The notes beneath the pieces were generated by a model. The model had not been told where the DNA came from, did not search any database, and saw only the letters and a list, made by a program, of their open reading frames with translations. Positions 23,890 to 34,355 of a DNA stretch of 37,042 bases are shown in pieces. The DNA is from Promethearchaeota archaeon (GTDB lineage: Archaea > Asgardarchaeota > Thorarchaeia > Thorarchaeales > Thorarchaeaceae): NCBI GenBank assembly GCA_014728035.1, contig WJMJ01000142.1:1-37042 (forward strand), read 5' to 3'. The translations under genes were made by a program, and so were the position numbers. The stretch's first letter is position 1. Each line of letters begins with the position of its first letter.

Positions 23890-25728
23890 TCAATGTTGAA
23901 CGAGAGGAATTACTAGGATGAATTTTGTACCTTTGGAATCATCATCTTCCTCTCGGTTCTTAACAGAAATAGTTCCGTTGTATCGTTCCATGATTCTCTT
24001 CACTAGTGTCAAGCCTATTCCCGATGTGCTTCTCTTGCGCTGATCCAGTCTGTCGAATATTTTCATTTTCAAATCATCAGGAATTCCGTGACCATAATCA
24101 GCAATAGAAATCTGCAGGAGATTATCTGTAGTTGAAACGATCTCCACATCAAGCTGAACCTCATCAGATTCTGTGTGTTTGAAAGCATTATGAATAATAT
24201 TGTAGAGCGCATCATAAACAAACTCGTCAGCCATCACCTCAGCATCATTATCATATGCAAAAAAATTCAATCTTAGTTTCCTTGAAGGAAATGTGTGTTG
24301 GTTTGACTCAATTGCGCTCTTGACAATTGGGACTATCTTTTGTGGTGAAAGGCGAATTGGTTCTCTATCTACTTGGGAAAATTTGCGTACTTTCGCAATC
24401 AAATCAATACTTCTTTTAACTTGTTGAAGTGCAACTTCTAATTTATCACGTATAATTTTGGGAGTACTAGGATCAAGAACTAGTAATTCAAGACTGACCA
24501 TTACACCTTGGTTTATGTTATTCAAGTCGTGAGCCATAAGATCATTGAATAATTCAACTCGCATCTTTGCCTCACGAACCTGATACATAGCTTGTTCTTG
24601 AAGAGTAATATCTCTGGAGATTCCAAAAATAGTTTGATTCTCACCCCAAAGACCAATTGTCACTTTAGTTTCAACTGGAATCGTCTTGCCGTCTTTTGTA
24701 ATCAATGGAATACGACATGAATCCTGTAATCCTTCTATCATCTTCCCCATAATACTAGATGCTTCATCGTGCAATTCTGGAGGATGCACCATTAGGAAAT
24801 CTTTAGAAAGCAGTTCCTCTCTAGTATATTGTAATTTTTTGAGTACTGCACTATTCACTTCGAGAATTTTCCTATCCATGGAAACAATAAATGCCATATC
24901 ATCAATTGTATCAAATAGACTTCGAAGTCTTTCGTGATTTTCACGAATTATTCTTTCACTCATTCTTTTTTCAGTAATATCAGCTGTTATTTCTACAAGA
25001 CCAACTAGTTGTGAATCATCAAACACGGGTATTCCTTGAATATGCCAGATTCGACCGTCTGGAGTAGTTACTACCGCTTCGTGTTTTTCTCCAGTTTCTT
25101 TTGCGGCGACTACAGGGCAAAAGTCACAGGGTTTTTCCTCTCCATGCCAAAGAACATGACAATGGCGTCCCACTATTTCATCGACATCAAGTCCAAGAGA
25201 TTCTGCAGCAGCCCTATTGCTCCATAATAATCTCATGTCATCCACACCGTAATAATTTACATGTTGTATCATTGCATCTAGGATAATAGACTTCTCTTGC
25301 TCACTCCTTTCTAATGCTTCCAAAGCTTTCCTACTTTCGGTGATATCTGTTGTAATGAGAACAAGAGTATCCTTTGAAATGGGAGTCATTGACCAAACAA
25401 ACCATCTACCGTAATGAGCTCCTCTTTCCTTCATTTGTGATTCTACCCTAGTTAATTCCACATTATCTAATGCGTGATGTATTAGCTCAATAATGTCAAC
25501 GCTATGGGGAAAGACTTCTTCAACAGTCTTTGAATAGTAAGAAACAATCAAGTCATCCGTAATATCACGAATAAATTCATTTGCGAGTATAAGACGAATC
25601 ACACCCTCCTCATCTCGTTCAAAAAGGTAGGCTGGTTCTGGAATAGCATCTAATGTTGTTTTGAACCAAACTTCTCTGCCAATAGATTTGGCAGTCTTTA
25701 TTTTTCCTGATTTAGGCACAATAGCCAA
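23890..25728 (-). CDS. Soluble histidine kinase with three PAS domains
   Basis: A 612-residue cytoplasmic sensor kinase without membrane helices. Three PAS domains lie at about 20-132, 145-255 and 263-375; each ends in a D-I-T-type motif (TTDITES, TADITEK, SRDITLQ). The second carries Cys190, Cys201 and Cys204 (HGEEKPCDFCPV), a redox- or metal-type signature often seen in archaeal and anaerobe PAS domains. The kinase core has His400 in LMAHDLNNINQG, Asn514 in YNIIHNAFKH, G1 (ADYGHGIP, 543-550) and G2 (TSGIGLTLV, 568-576). A redox or iron signal is plausible given the Cys pattern and the neighbouring iscU, which converges on it with 3 bases between stops. Confidence 0.92.
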   Translation of the reverse strand: MAIVPKSGKIKTAKSIGREVWFKTTLDAIPEPAYLFERDEEGVIRLILANEFIRDITDDLIVSYYSKTVEEVFPHSVDIIELIHHALDNVELTRVESQMKERGAHYGRWFVWSMTPISKDTLVLITTDITESRKALEALERSEQEKSIILDAMIQHVNYYGVDDMRLLWSNRAAAESLGLDVDEIVGRHCHVLWHGEEKPCDFCPVVAAKETGEKHEAVVTTPDGRIWHIQGIPVFDDSQLVGLVEITADITEKRMSERIIRENHERLRSLFDTIDDMAFIVSMDRKILEVNSAVLKKLQYTREELLSKDFLMVHPPELHDEASSIMGKMIEGLQDSCRIPLITKDGKTIPVETKVTIGLWGENQTIFGISRDITLQEQAMYQVREAKMRVELFNDLMAHDLNNINQGVMVSLELLVLDPSTPKIIRDKLEVALQQVKRSIDLIAKVRKFSQVDREPIRLSPQKIVPIVKSAIESNQHTFPSRKLRLNFFAYDNDAEVMADEFVYDALYNIIHNAFKHTESDEVQLDVEIVSTTDNLLQISIADYGHGIPDDLKMKIFDRLDQRKRSTSGIGLTLVKRIMERYNGTISVKNREEDDDSKGTKFILVIPLVQH

Positions 25729-25869
25729 TCCTCAATTGTAAACCCATAAAACGTCAATCAAAGAAATTAGCTGTTTGTAGATTCATTGATTTCAATTTCA
25801 TCGAGTCTGACCATATTTACTTAGAAGATAGAAATAAAACAATGGTGTTTATGCAATTTTCATAACAAA

Positions 25870-26607
25870 ATGGACGGAAATATAATGACTGGAGAGATAC
25901 TGATAGAATATGATGGGGCAATTGCAATTGTGACAATATCTCGTCCTGAGAAATTGAATGCTGTCACTTATGAGATGTTACAGAGATTCGAAGAGACAAT
26001 TGATTTACTAGTAGATAGTTCAGATGTTAGAATTATCTTATTCAAAGGAGCAGGTGAGAAGGCATTCTCTGCAGGATTTGACCTTAGAATGATCGAGTCA
26101 CTTAAGGGAAAAGAACATTCTGAATTCTTCTTAAAACTCGAAGCCATAATCAGAAAGCTAGCCACAGCAAAGAATTGCGTAACAATTGCAGCAATTAGAG
26201 GATATGTCATAGGATTCGGAGCAATGGTATCTTTAGCTTGTGATATACGATTTTTCAGTACAAACGCAGTATTTAGTTTACCAGAAATCAATATCTCGAT
26301 TTTTCCAGGTGCCGGAGCAGCTGCTGGACTCATCAAACTTGTAGGCCCAGCTAGAGCTAAGGATATCTTATTGTCAGGTAGAAAAGTTTCAGCAGAGGAA
26401 TCATACCATTTTGGAATCGCAGACAGATTATTTGACCCTGAATCAGTGGTTAGTGCTGCTAAAGAGTATGCAAAGGAATTAGCATCAAAAGATAGTACAA
26501 TTCTTATCGACACGAAGAAGCTAGTTGATGAGATGTATTCAAGAGAATATCATGATGCTGACACAAGAGAAGGATTTTACCTCAGAAAGTGGTTGAAAGA
26601 ATTCTAA
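25870..26607 (+). CDS. Enoyl-CoA hydratase/isomerase (crotonase) family
   Basis: A crotonase-fold protein of 245 residues. The oxyanion-hole segments are present: AFSAGFDL (65-72) and GYVIGFGAMV (111-120). Of the two catalytic glutamates of hydratases, the one in PEI (Glu139) is kept; the other, at the GGGCEL position, is Met119. Classic water addition needs both, so an isomerase, hydrolase or other crotonase reaction is more likely. Starts are ATG 25870 or ATG 25885 (MTGEIL); neither has a strong ribosome site. It stands alone, followed by a terminator. The acyl-CoA substrate is not predictable. Confidence 0.88.
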   Translation: MDGNIMTGEILIEYDGAIAIVTISRPEKLNAVTYEMLQRFEETIDLLVDSSDVRIILFKGAGEKAFSAGFDLRMIESLKGKEHSEFFLKLEAIIRKLATAKNCVTIAAIRGYVIGFGAMVSLACDIRFFSTNAVFSLPEINISIFPGAGAAAGLIKLVGPARAKDILLSGRKVSAEESYHFGIADRLFDPESVVSAAKEYAKELASKDSTILIDTKKLVDEMYSREYHDADTREGFYLRKWLKEF

Positions 26608-26620
26608 ATAAAGTGAAAAA

Positions 26621-26640
26621 GAAGGATCTCACGATCCTTC
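26621..26640 (-). terminator. Hairpin terminator between crotonase and amt
   Basis: GAAGGATC (26621-26628) pairs perfectly with GATCCTTC (26633-26640) across a TCAC loop. On the minus strand it is followed by five T, so it ends the amt message. It may also slow transcription from the plus side. Confidence 0.7.
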
Positions 26641-26654
26641 CTTGAATTTTAGTC

Positions 26655-27914
26655 CTAAATCTCGTCCTCTTCAGAGAGATAAGCAACTTCGCCTAACTGA
26701 CCTTCATCAAGGGAGCTCTCAACAACATCGGTCACTCTAACAGGAGTAATCAGATTGATGATAAAGAGCATCACATAAGTGAATATGAAAGCCCACGCAG
26801 CCGCAATAATAACTGCAATGAATTGGACTCCAAAGAATACAAAGTTACCTGCAATGAGCCCATTTGCTCCACCGGCATTGATAGTAGTGGTTGCAAAAAT
26901 GCCTAGACAAATCGTACCAAGAGCTCCACCAATTCCGTGGACTCCCCAAACATCAAGGGCATCATCCCACTTCATACGGTCTTTAAAGCCAATAGCAAAG
27001 TAGCATACAACTCCAGCAATTACACCAATTATCATTGATGCTCCAGGAGTCACAAATCCAGCAGCTGGGGTAATTGTAGCGAGTCCTGCAACAGCGCCAG
27101 TTAGAAAGCCTACAAATTTTGGTTTCTTCTCAAGAATCCATGCAAGAGCAAGCCAAGTTGCACCTGCAACAGAAGCTGCAAGATCGGTATTAATGAATGC
27201 AAGTACAGTAATGGTATCCACAGCCAATTCACTTCCTGCATTGAAGCCATACCAGCCAAACCATAGGAGACCAGTTCCAAGAGCAACGAGTGGAATGCTA
27301 TGAGGCCCTTTTTCTTTTATCACACGAGGACCAACAAAGAGTACTGATGCCAATGCTGCAAATCCAGCAATTGTGTGAACAGCAATTCCTCCAGCAAAAT
27401 CAAGAACACCCCATTGTGCTAGTATTCCACCGCCCCAAATCATATGTACAAATGGGAAATAGACAAGAAACATCCAAGCTACAAGAAAGATGAGGTATGC
27501 CTTGAAATCTACACGATTGGTGAAAGCACCTGTAATCAAAGCTGGCGTGATGATTGCGAACATCATTTGGTAAACAATAAACACCATTTCAGGAATTTGG
27601 CCATTTCCGGTAAATACATCACCAGGACTTACTCCATTAAGAAATGCTTTGTCAAGGTTCCCAATGATACCAAAGGTATCACCACTAAAGCATAATGAGT
27701 AACCAACTGCAAACCAAAGGATAGTCACAATTGCCATTGATACAAAACTCTGTATCATGATGGTAAGAACATTTTTTCTGCCAACAAGACCGCCATAGAA
27801 GAAGGCGAGACCTGGAGTCATTAGCATGACCAAGCTGGTCGCTAGAAGCATGAAGGCAGTATTTCCAGTATCAAATTGCAATAATTGCAATGTTGCATCT
27901 ATAGGACTAATCAA
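26655..27914 (-). CDS. amt: Ammonium transporter (Amt/Rh family)
   Basis: A 419-residue channel-type ammonium transporter with about 11 membrane helices. Family marks are TPGLAFFYGGLVGRKN (about 33-48), the first pore histidine in GIAVHTIAGFAALAS, GLLWFGWYGFNAGSE, and the second pore histidine in WGVHGIGGALGT. The C-terminal cytoplasmic tail (DVVESSLDEGQLGEVAY) matches the conserved Amt tail, which in other species contacts the PII protein GlnK, with a further acidic end (LSEEDEI). The start is TTG 27914 behind AAGGTGA. No glnK/glnB gene lies in the window, unlike the frequent amt-glnK pairing. Confidence 0.95.
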   Translation of the reverse strand: MISPIDATLQLLQFDTGNTAFMLLATSLVMLMTPGLAFFYGGLVGRKNVLTIMIQSFVSMAIVTILWFAVGYSLCFSGDTFGIIGNLDKAFLNGVSPGDVFTGNGQIPEMVFIVYQMMFAIITPALITGAFTNRVDFKAYLIFLVAWMFLVYFPFVHMIWGGGILAQWGVLDFAGGIAVHTIAGFAALASVLFVGPRVIKEKGPHSIPLVALGTGLLWFGWYGFNAGSELAVDTITVLAFINTDLAASVAGATWLALAWILEKKPKFVGFLTGAVAGLATITPAAGFVTPGASMIIGVIAGVVCYFAIGFKDRMKWDDALDVWGVHGIGGALGTICLGIFATTTINAGGANGLIAGNFVFFGVQFIAVIIAAAWAFIFTYVMLFIINLITPVRVTDVVESSLDEGQLGEVAYLSEEDEI

Positions 27915-28007
27915 TGAAAATCACCTTACAGATGTTACAATTCGAAACTAATGGGCTATTAAAGTGTGGTTGATTTATCGATAAACGGTTATTAAAATAG
28001 AGAACCA

Positions 28008-30068
<2,061 letters not shown>

Positions 30069-30211
30069 TCATTCTCCGTAGACTTGTACTATTTCTATGA
30101 AGTAATTTGGCTAATTAATCCCACTATTACACGAATCAGGAAAAAAAGCTAAAACCGTTGATTTTAATTGGGACTCTTACAGTTCAGAAACTCCCTTCGG
30201 GGTGAAAATCT

Positions 30212-31186
30212 ATGGCTGATAGAGCGGTAATAGCTATTGGTGGTAATTCTCTCATCCGAGATAAGACCAAGACAACGATACCAGACCAGTACGAAGCAGC
30301 AGCTGAAACTTGTAGACACATTGCAGACATGGTTATCCAAGGATTTGATGTGGTTATCACGTCAGGAAATGGACCACAAGTGGGATTCATTCTAAGAAGA
30401 TCAGAGATTGCTAGTCACGAGTTACATGAGGTCCCACTGGACTATTGTGGTGCGGACAGTCAGGGAGCCATAGGCTATATGATTCAGAGAGCTTTGTACA
30501 ATGAATTCAATCGTCGAGGTATTGAAAGAACCGTAACCAGTCTCGTGACTCAGGTTCTAGTGAATGCGGATGATCCGGCATTCGAAAATCCAACTAAACC
30601 GATTGGAAGCTTCATGGATTATGAAACAGCAAAAGAACGAGCAGAGAAACAAAACTGGCAGATTCGAGAGGACTCGGGTAGAGGTTGGAGACGTGTAGTT
30701 CCCTCCCCTATTCCAAAGGAAATTATTGAACTTCCAGCAATCTCAGCATTGAACAAGGAAGGTATCATTGTCTATGCTGTTGGAGGAGGAGGAATCCCAG
30801 TAATAAAAGACGAAGAAGGCAATCTTGTGGGAGTAGAAGGAGTAATTGACAAAGACCGAGCATCCAGTCTTCTAGCATCTAGCATGGGCGCAAACCTCTT
30901 GATAATATCTACCTCAATTGAGCAGGTTATGTTGAATTATGGAAAAGAAAACGAAGAACCGATCAGTAAGATGGACCATATGCAGGCACAACGGTACATC
31001 AAAGAAGGTCATTTTGCCCCAGGAAGTATGTTACCTAAAATAGAAGCATGTGTAGACTTTATCAAGAATGGTGGAGAGATGGCAATTATCACAGACCCCC
31101 CCAATATCTCTCGAGCGCTCCGAGGAGAAACTGGTACTCGTATTGTTGAAGGATGGGCGACACCACCTGCTCCAGAACGCCGGTAA
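30212..31186 (+). CDS. arcC: Carbamate kinase
   Basis: A 324-residue amino-acid-kinase-fold enzyme. Marks are AIGGNSLI (8-15), TSGNGPQVGFI (50-60), DYCGADSQGAIGYMIQ (about 77-92), YAVGGGGIPVI (about 187-197), VIDKDRAS (about 209-216), and the C-terminal GSMLPKIEA and ETGTRIV segments. It interconverts carbamoyl phosphate + ADP and ammonia/bicarbonate-derived carbamate + ATP, giving ATP in catabolic pathways or carbamoyl phosphate for biosynthesis. GGGGTGA stands before the ATG. No arginine deiminase or ornithine carbamoyltransferase is nearby; the ammonium transporter 2.3 kb away is the only nitrogen gene close by. Confidence 0.95.
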   Translation: MADRAVIAIGGNSLIRDKTKTTIPDQYEAAAETCRHIADMVIQGFDVVITSGNGPQVGFILRRSEIASHELHEVPLDYCGADSQGAIGYMIQRALYNEFNRRGIERTVTSLVTQVLVNADDPAFENPTKPIGSFMDYETAKERAEKQNWQIREDSGRGWRRVVPSPIPKEIIELPAISALNKEGIIVYAVGGGGIPVIKDEEGNLVGVEGVIDKDRASSLLASSMGANLLIISTSIEQVMLNYGKENEEPISKMDHMQAQRYIKEGHFAPGSMLPKIEACVDFIKNGGEMAIITDPPNISRALRGETGTRIVEGWATPPAPERR

Positions 31187-31207
31187 TTCCACAAAAAAAG
31201 AAGAAAG

Positions 31208-31228
31208 TGAGGGAGCTCATCTCCCTCA
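31208..31228 (-). terminator. Hairpin terminator between arcC and the surface-protein gene
   Basis: TGAGGGAG (31208-31215) pairs perfectly with CTCCCTCA (31221-31228). On the minus strand a tail containing seven T follows (31199-31193). It sits 22 bases after the arcC stop and 12 bases after that of the opposite gene, and probably serves both. Confidence 0.7.
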
Positions 31229-31239
31229 TTGTTCTACCG

Positions 31240-32326
31240 CTACGAACTACGCCTTTTTCGGAATATCAGAACCAATATGATAAGCAATGCAGTTCCACCT
31301 GCTCCAGCAGCTATCATTATAATCAGATCAAAATTCTGCGGTAGAATTGCACCAACTCGATTCGAGTCCGCAATCTCACCACCTGTTTTATGCACTCGAA
31401 CGGTGAAGAAATATGTCTTCTCAGGGACAAGTCCACTGATGATTGTCTGTACGGTATCTTGTTCCTCTATCAGTTGAGCTGTAGTGCCCATATCTGCTAG
31501 ATTGTTACTCATGAGAATCTCATAGTGAGAAAAGTCATTATCAGAATATCTACTCCAATTCAATTCAACAGTAGTACCAGAGATTATTTCTGGAGAGAAT
31601 AATTTGACTCCCGTTTCGGTCAAAGTTGTATCTGATGAGTCCAGAGTAATCGTGTAATGGTCTTGTTGACCAGGCTCGGTTGTCCCATTCACACCCTGGG
31701 TTATAATCTCACCATCCACAATCCGATTGAGCTCCATTCTATAATCACCAGTATCGGTTCCAGTGAGATTTACCTGATAGGGTAATCCAGAAGCATAGGG
31801 CATGAGAATACTCTTGTGACCATCATTCTCTACACAAACAGCTGGAAATTCTGATTTCACAGTACCCTCATCTGTCACGAGTACAGTACGACCTAACGGA
31901 TCCGTTATTTCAACATCAACCGGACTGAAGATATCCAGAGCCATCAACTGATTGAGAAGATCAGTGAATATTGTAAGTATACTATAATATTCTGAAGTTT
32001 CAGGATAGACACACATCCTATTCAAAGTGTGTTTCTTTGAGTAAGAACCCAAAGAATCAAGATAAGTACTGTCGAAAGTGCCATCAGCCTGTAGTAAAAT
32101 CCAATCATCATACATCCCAAAACTGTCTGTATAAACGTCCCAGTTGTTGTAGATGTAAATAGTCGCGGATCCATTTGCAAACAGATGGTTGTTGGCTTAT
32201 CCGTCTTGATGATTTAGATGGTTTTTCAATTTGCAATGCTGAAGCAGGTGCAGCAATCGATGAGACCAAAAACAGAGAGATTAGACCTATAACAATCACT
32301 CTAGTTAGATTATTACGAGTTAGCAA
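31240..32326 (-). pseudogene. Frameshifted secreted, membrane-anchored Fn3 protein
   Basis: Starts at ATG 32326 with a clear signal peptide (RVIVIGLISLFLVSSIAAPASA, residues 9-30). That frame runs out at 32108. The rest of the protein is in another frame, open from 32196 to the stop at 31240: a beta-rich domain (SPVDVEITDPLGRTVLVTDE), a second beta domain, an Fn3-like domain (LNWSRYSDNDFSHYEILMS), a C-terminal membrane helix (LIIMIAAGAGGTALLIILVLI) and an FRKRRSS stop-transfer tail. In-frame sequence just before ATG 32115 (IYIYNNWDVYTDSFG) reads as protein, so one indel between 32115 and 32196 would join the halves into about 355 residues. A disrupted surface protein or an assembly indel. Confidence 0.65.
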
Positions 32327-32360
32327 GAAAGTAGTCCTCCAGATAGATATATAGCGTAAT

Positions 32361-32554
32361 CACTAGTTTTCTTTTGGAGATTTGATATAACCAAATCTCT
32401 GGATTTGTGGTTCAATATCTTATTGAAACTAGTGCGAATACCTACGTTTCGAATGAGTTTCAGCTCCTAACTGAAACGAGTCAAATTGTTGTTTTCATAT
32501 TCGCATATATAGAAATTGTAGACTAATATTCAAAGTTTTAACAGTAGTATACTG
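32361..32554. repeat. Cluster of five inverted repeats in an intergenic region
   Basis: Perfect inverted repeats: CACTAGTTT (32361-32369) with AAACTAGTG (32426-32434); inside it GAGATTTG (32377-32384) with CAAATCTC (32392-32399); TTCAATA (32411-32417) with TATTGAA (32421-32427), which competes with the outer stem by two bases; GTTTCAG (32457-32463) with CTGAAAC (32471-32477); and CAGTA (32542-32546) with TACTG (32550-32554). The gap lies between the divergent surface-protein gene and ridA. It could encode a structured RNA leader or small RNA, or hold operator sites. Confidence 0.45.
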
Positions 32555-32607
32555 CTGATTTTCCGGTACATTAAAGACAGCTATTTAGTGTTCAATCTTG
32601 AATTAAA

Positions 32608-32988
32608 ATGAAACGTGAAGTAGTATCCACGGGCAAAGCTCCAAAAGCTATTGGACCTTATTCGCAAGCAATCAAAGCGAATGGATTTATTTTCTGCTCA
32701 GGTCAGATCCCATTCAATTCAGAAACTGATGAGATGGTGACTGGATCTATTACAGATCAGACTCGACAGGTTTTTACAAACCTCCGAAATGTTTTGGATG
32801 AAGCAGGTTCTTCTCTTGAAAAAGTTGTCAAAGTGACAGTCTTTCTAAAGAATATGGATGACTTTGGAGAGATGAATGAAGAATATGCAAGATGGTTCAA
32901 AGACACTCCACCGGCCCGAGCTGCTGTGGAGGTGGCAAGACTACCAAAAGACGTTGGGATAGAAATACAACTGATTGCTCTTGCATAG
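32608..32988 (+). CDS. ridA: RidA family reactive imine/enamine deaminase
   Basis: A 126-residue YjgF/YER057c/UK114 protein. Family marks are APKAIGPYSQAIKANGFIFCSGQIP (about 11-35), KVTVFLKNMDDFGEMNEEY (about 75-93) and PPARAAVEVARLPKD (101-115), with the catalytic Arg104. It hydrolyses 2-aminoacrylate and related enamines made by PLP enzymes, protecting them from damage. The protein forms a trimer in the cytosol. The upstream region has several inverted repeats and no strong ribosome site. The gene is monocistronic. Confidence 0.95.
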   Translation: MKREVVSTGKAPKAIGPYSQAIKANGFIFCSGQIPFNSETDEMVTGSITDQTRQVFTNLRNVLDEAGSSLEKVVKVTVFLKNMDDFGEMNEEYARWFKDTPPARAAVEVARLPKDVGIEIQLIALA

Positions 32989-33020
32989 ATACAGTTTGGA
33001 TTAGAATATCTGATTTCTAG

Positions 33021-33281
33021 CTAGAATCTACCCCAATATTTCGTTATATCAAAAAATAATGAAATTGGGGTCCCATCTGCAAGTTGGATGTCTATCACAT
33101 CAATGTATTTCCCATCATTATTCAGCAACGTCTGCTTGATTAATTTCCAGTCTCGGTTCTTAAGTCCATAAGCATCACGGATATACTGATACTCAGCATC
33201 GACTGCCTCAAAATGAGTGGTTATTTCAGATATAAATATAGGGTCATTTTCAGACGACCCACTACCTGCGAAACTCACCAA
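33021..33281 (-). CDS. Small protein of unknown function
   Basis: An 86-residue soluble protein: a Ser/Gly-rich start (MVSFAGSGSSENDPIFI), a helical middle (THFEAVDAEYQYIRDAYG), then beta-like DVIDIQLADGTPISLFFDI and a WGRF end. The pattern (Ser-Glu-Asn-Asp-Pro-Ile, Ala-Glu-Tyr-x-Tyr, Asp-Gly-Thr, Phe-Asp-Ile) looks like a conserved small domain, but I cannot name a family. No catalytic or metal residues stand out. It converges on ridA. Confidence 0.6.
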   Translation of the reverse strand: MVSFAGSGSSENDPIFISEITTHFEAVDAEYQYIRDAYGLKNRDWKLIKQTLLNNDGKYIDVIDIQLADGTPISLFFDITKYWGRF

Positions 33282-33397
33282 TTAAATCTCCAAATATATT
33301 CTATGCTAGGTTTCATAAGAATTTATCGCAGTCATGTAACACACTTTAACCTCATAGCATAAATATTTCAATCCATGGTTTGAAATTCAGAAGAAAA

Positions 33398-33505
33398 ATG
33401 ATGAAAAAAGAACTAGAATCTAGCTATAAATATGTGACAATTTTAGGTTACAAAAGAAAAAGCAATCTTTCAGTTGATTTCGTGGTATTATTAGTAGCTA
33501 AATAA
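33398..33505 (+). CDS. Possible 35-residue peptide
   Basis: A short open frame from ATG 33398 to TAA 33503-33505, starting MMKKELESSYKYVTILGYKR and ending in a hydrophobic stretch (SVDFVVLLVAK). An ATAAATATT box lies about 40 bases upstream. Nothing but open frame and plausible composition supports it. It may be the leader of the next gene. Confidence 0.22.
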   Translation: MMKKELESSYKYVTILGYKRKSNLSVDFVVLLVAK

Positions 33506-33565
33506 TTTTAAATTTGCCCGAGGCATGATTCTGGTAATTACTTTGGTATAAACAAGGTGTTAGAT

Positions 33566-34024
33566 ATGCATGAAAATCAAATTCAATCAGCTCTAATGAT
33601 AGGAAAAGGAAATCGTGCTTGGGTGCCAATTTTATCTAATGTTGTAACTGCGGGGCATTGGGGAGGAGGGCAATATACAATGGTAAATCTTGGTGGAAAA
33701 GGAAACTTTCTGTGTGTAATACCATTGCCATTTAAGTGTGGAGGTCTTAGGTTACATATTGACGCTCTTGAAGTAGGTGTTTATGACGCGGATCCTTCAA
33801 GTAAAATCAATAAAATTCACCTAGAGCGTGTAACTGGCTTTAATAGTAGAGAAAAATTTGATGTGACAACACAAGCACAGGACTCACCTGGTGATAAGAT
33901 ATTTTCTTTTAATCCAATCGACTTATCCGGAAGTAAAGCTGCCTATGTTAGAATAAACTATGTAGCTGAAGGAAAATCAAATCTTGAAATTTCCTATATT
34001 CGTGTTCGATGTTATTATGAATAA
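33566..34024 (+). CDS. Unknown beta-rich protein
   Basis: A 152-residue protein. The preferred start is ATG 33566 (MHENQIQSALMIG), with AAGGTG six bases ahead; GTG 33557 is in frame. The sequence is rich in Gly and short hydrophobic strands (GGQYTMVNLGGKGNFLCVI, GLRLHIDALEVGVYDAD, AAYVRINYV, NLEISYIRVRCYY), which suggests a beta-sandwich of lectin-like or capsid-like shape. It has no signal peptide or membrane segment. No family recognised. It stands alone between two gaps with its own promoter (GGTATAAAC near 33545) and a hairpin behind it. Confidence 0.6.
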   Translation: MHENQIQSALMIGKGNRAWVPILSNVVTAGHWGGGQYTMVNLGGKGNFLCVIPLPFKCGGLRLHIDALEVGVYDADPSSKINKIHLERVTGFNSREKFDVTTQAQDSPGDKIFSFNPIDLSGSKAAYVRINYVAEGKSNLEISYIRVRCYYE

Positions 34025-34050
34025 TCCAATCGAATGAATCTAATCCAAAA

Positions 34051-34087
34051 GGAAAGACAATCTCAATAAAATGAGTATTTGCTTTCC
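34051..34087 (+). terminator. Imperfect hairpin terminator after the unknown gene
   Basis: GGAAAG (34051-34056) pairs with CTTTCC (34082-34087), and inside it CTCA (34062-34065) pairs with TGAG (34072-34075). A pyrimidine-rich T tract follows. It lies 26 bases after the stop at 34024. Confidence 0.45.
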
Positions 34088-34300
34088 TCTTTCATTTATA
34101 ATATCAAAAAATGATTTTAACACTCATTCAAAGAATATCTTCATTGGATTCAGGAACATTTCATTTTATCGCAATTCACTATTATTGTACTTTGTTCTAT
34201 AAACGAATATTCTTAGAATTTATTCTGTATGAAAAAGTATCAGACTATACAAGACATTCACACTAAATATTGAGAGATAATATATAGCAAGCCGAAAGAG

Positions 34301-34318
34301 TATTATACCAGCATAATA
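34301..34318 (+). promoter_or_regulatory. Possible operator upstream of the PadR gene
   Basis: TATTAT / ATAATA with a 6-base spacer lies about 40 bases before the ATG at 34356, in a TATA-rich tract. PadR proteins often repress their own genes through palindromes at the promoter. The site is only a candidate because the whole tract is AT-rich. Confidence 0.3.
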
Positions 34319-34355
34319 TAATAATTATATGAGTGAAAATAAAGAATGATTTACA

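Larger units (their letters stand above)
34025..34355. other. Gene-free stretch of 331 bases
   Basis: It holds the hairpin described at 34051-34087 and, near its end, an AT-rich promoter region for the PadR gene with the inverted repeat TATTAT (34301-34306) / ATAATA (34313-34318). Nothing else was recognised in the middle part (34100-34250). Confidence 0.5.

Noticed and set aside
25968..26513. Open frame of 181 codons antisense to the crotonase gene
   Set aside because: It is fully inside a conserved gene on the other strand, with no recognisable domain.
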